In this document: positions 44,813 to 64,000 of the stretch, in pieces
Layout: each line of letters starts with the position of its first letter
How positions within the stretch are numbered: the stretch's first letter is position 1
DNA from: Odontesthes bonariensis
Lineage: Eukaryota; Chordata; Actinopteri; Atheriniformes; Atherinopsidae
DNA length: 64,000 nt
Reading direction: 5' to 3'
NCBI RefSeq assembly: GCF_027942865.1
Contig: NC_134520.1
Span: forward strand, 6,087,501-6,151,500
The notes under the pieces: model-generated
What the model was told of the DNA's origin: nothing
Database searches by the model: none
What the model saw: only the letters and a program-made list of their open reading frames with translations
Made by a program: the position numbers and the translations under genes

Positions 44813-46828
44813 TTTATTAATCATTTGGAGAGACATGCTAGATCTCTGTACAGTGTGAATGAAGAACCAGGTCTGGGCTGATCAGGTCTGCTGTATAGAG
44901 TTGTGACCCCCCCCGACAGGAAAAGGCTATGAGACCCCAAATCCTACAACATGCGAAGACTTGGTCGATTTAAAGGGAGGAGACCTCTCCACCCAAGGCT
45001 GTGGTCAATTAGGAGCAGAAAATTCTTGTAATGAAAAAGTAAATGGGCAGCAACACAGCTCATACATTAACATTCTTTTTTTTTTTTTTTCATGGAATCT
45101 CAATTCATCATCATTGTCATTCTCGTACCCATAAAAAGTGTGTTCCAGCCAAGATCCAAGTGACGTTTGATCCAACTCCGTATCTTTTTATTATTATTTG
45201 GCTCATATGTTTATTAGAAAGGTTCACTAGTTTTCACAAAGAGTGCTTCTCATCTGGACAAGTGTGAACAATTCCTAAACGTTTGACTCTACTCTAAGAC
45301 ACAGTACACCTGATGTTCTGGATGTTTTTTTTTGTTTTGTTTTTTTAATTCTTTTAAAGATTTTTTTTTTTTTAAACCATGTCTCTTTTGACTTACATTG
45401 TCACTCTAAATCTAAAACATGTCCTTAAAAAGTGCATGAAAGTCCAAGTCAAATCAAAGTAGTGTTCTCAACACTGGCTGACGTTACCATCAGTACATTA
45501 TGAACCGGATCTGAAAGGAGAAACAAAAATGAAAAGCCAAATTTAAACACAGTTGCAACATTCCATAATGTCAACATAAGTAATCAGTTTAAACAAAAGC
45601 AGCAAACCTCATCTCAGAGGAAACAAGATTATGGGACAGTTTCCTGACAGTAACAATCAGACATGTCTTTGAATTTAGTAACTGTACATTTACAAAGAAG
45701 CATTTCCTAACTTCATAATTAACCTAAAAAGGTCTACATGTGCAAATTAGTCTTTTGTCAGGAACAAAACTGATTTACAATATTAAATATGTGTTTGACA
45801 CAGAAAACTTTGTGCTCACATTTTTCTGTGACACAAGGCGAGGACTTTGATTCTCCACTGCTCACTTACAGTACAATACAGAGTTATTACACAATGCAAC
45901 AGCAGCTGTCACACGGGGTGGGGGGTGGGGGAATCTATGACACGCTCTAAACAAATAGGTGCTCTAAAAAGAGCTGCAATGTGGCAAGAAAGATGTGATG
46001 TGGCAGTGGCCCTCGGTGTAACTGCATTCTAATGTTGCCTATACAGAAAGCACACATTTACACACAAATATGACAATAAGATATTCTGAAGTCAAGTATA
46101 CAAATCCAGTTCTTTAACAAAAAAAGTCTTGGACAGAGTGCATCGAGTCACTGGTGTAATATCAACCAATTACATGTTCGAACTAGTGCTCACAGGTAGA
46201 CAGTACCTATGCTTTACAACAAGGCATGCATTAAGATTCTCTAGATGTTGCAGTTTAGTTTGTCCTGAAGCATCTGAAAAAAAACAAAAGTTTGAATCCC
46301 AGTTGGGTGACAGGCAGGGGCGCCATGATTGGCTCAGAATGTTCAAGTAATTAGCTTTGAGATGGGAGCACATAGGTGTGCATTAGAAAAAGTTATACAA
46401 GTTCAGTAAGAGTTTGTTGTGAATGGGGTTAGGACTACGCTCATTGCCCACAACAACACTGCTGTACATAAAAACATGTCCCGTCTGTTCTTTTCAAGCT
46501 CTCAGATACAGAGCTTCCTTGTATGTTTTTAAATGGATAAAAAAAAAAGAACAAAAAATGCAAAAAGAAAACCTCATTTTCTATATAAAACATGTATACT
46601 TAGATGCACCATGGGGACTTTGTATCGTTTAACAAATTATCTAACTTTTCTTTTGCAGTTTTGCTGGCAAAGTAGACCCAATTTCTCATATTGCCGGTTC
46701 CAACCAGTAAGCAGTAGTCAGGTGTGGAGGCCATCTCAGACTGCGAAGTCAACTGCAGGTTAACCAAAGGGAAGCAACTTAACAAGCATGTGGTGTAAAT
46801 CATGTGTTTCCAGGATGGACGGTGAGCA
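44813..46828 (-). other. rab6b: Probable 3' UTR of rab6b
   Basis: The minus strand past the rab6b stop has no open frame of note. AATAAA hexamers lie at 45186-45191 and 44813-44818, so the 3' UTR is about 1.6 or 2.0 kb if either is used. A long 3' UTR is usual for RAB6B. Confidence 0.45.
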
Positions 46829-63998
<17,170 letters not shown>

Positions 63999-64000
63999 TG

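Overview
The window is nuclear DNA of a ray-finned fish. It carries two spliced genes recognisable as vertebrate cep63 and rab6b, a third small RING-finger gene with teleost-style short introns, two eukaryotic tRNA-Pro genes, and a dense, typically teleost load of transposable elements (L2-type LINEs, Tc1, hAT, PIF/Harbinger, Ty3/Gypsy, an endogenous retrovirus and a DIRS-type tyrosine-recombinase retroelement). cep63 and RAB6B are also neighbours in mammals (human 3q22), so the gene block is conserved.

Layout. 1-31 kb is gene-poor and built of nested repeats: a Gypsy pol end with LTR; an antisense LINE; a Tc1 half split by another LINE; a 1.28 kb Tc1-derived palindrome at 5.0-6.3 kb; a TIR element at 7.6-8.6 kb; an inverted and tandem repeat cluster at 10.7-12.4 kb; a LINE with a minisatellite in its 3' region at 13.4-15.0 kb; another antisense LINE; retroviral pol/env remnants at 19-20 kb; a LINE split exactly between ORF1 and ORF2 by an 883 bp palindrome; a two-gene PIF/Harbinger remnant at 22.8-24.8 kb; a hAT element with a perfect 8 bp target duplication at 26.3-28.4 kb; an internally deleted LINE; and a SANT-encoding TIR element at 29.7-30.25 kb.

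33.4-38 kb holds the complete minus-strand cep63 coding sequence: 14 exons, all with GT/AG borders and consistent phase, 697 codons. Two tRNA-Pro genes follow (anticodons CGG and TGG) that differ only at the wobble base. A plus-strand, three-exon, 168-codon RING gene lies at 40.26-41.26 kb. The last four coding exons of rab6b lie on the minus strand between 63.9 and 46.8 kb; its first exons are beyond the right edge.

rab6b intron 5 is about 12 kb, half of it a 5.95 kb DIRS element with three open frames (Gag-like, reverse transcriptase/RNase H/methyltransferase-like, tyrosine recombinase), inverted terminal repeats and an internal region that spells the joined element ends. That element sits inside an older TIR element. 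The host genes are linked to the centrosome (Cep63), probable ubiquitin transfer (RING protein) and Golgi trafficking (Rab6b); nothing in the sequence suggests that they form one functional system. I found no bacterial-style operon, CRISPR array or defence system. Coordinates of repeat edges are read by eye and approximate unless a terminal motif or target duplication is stated.
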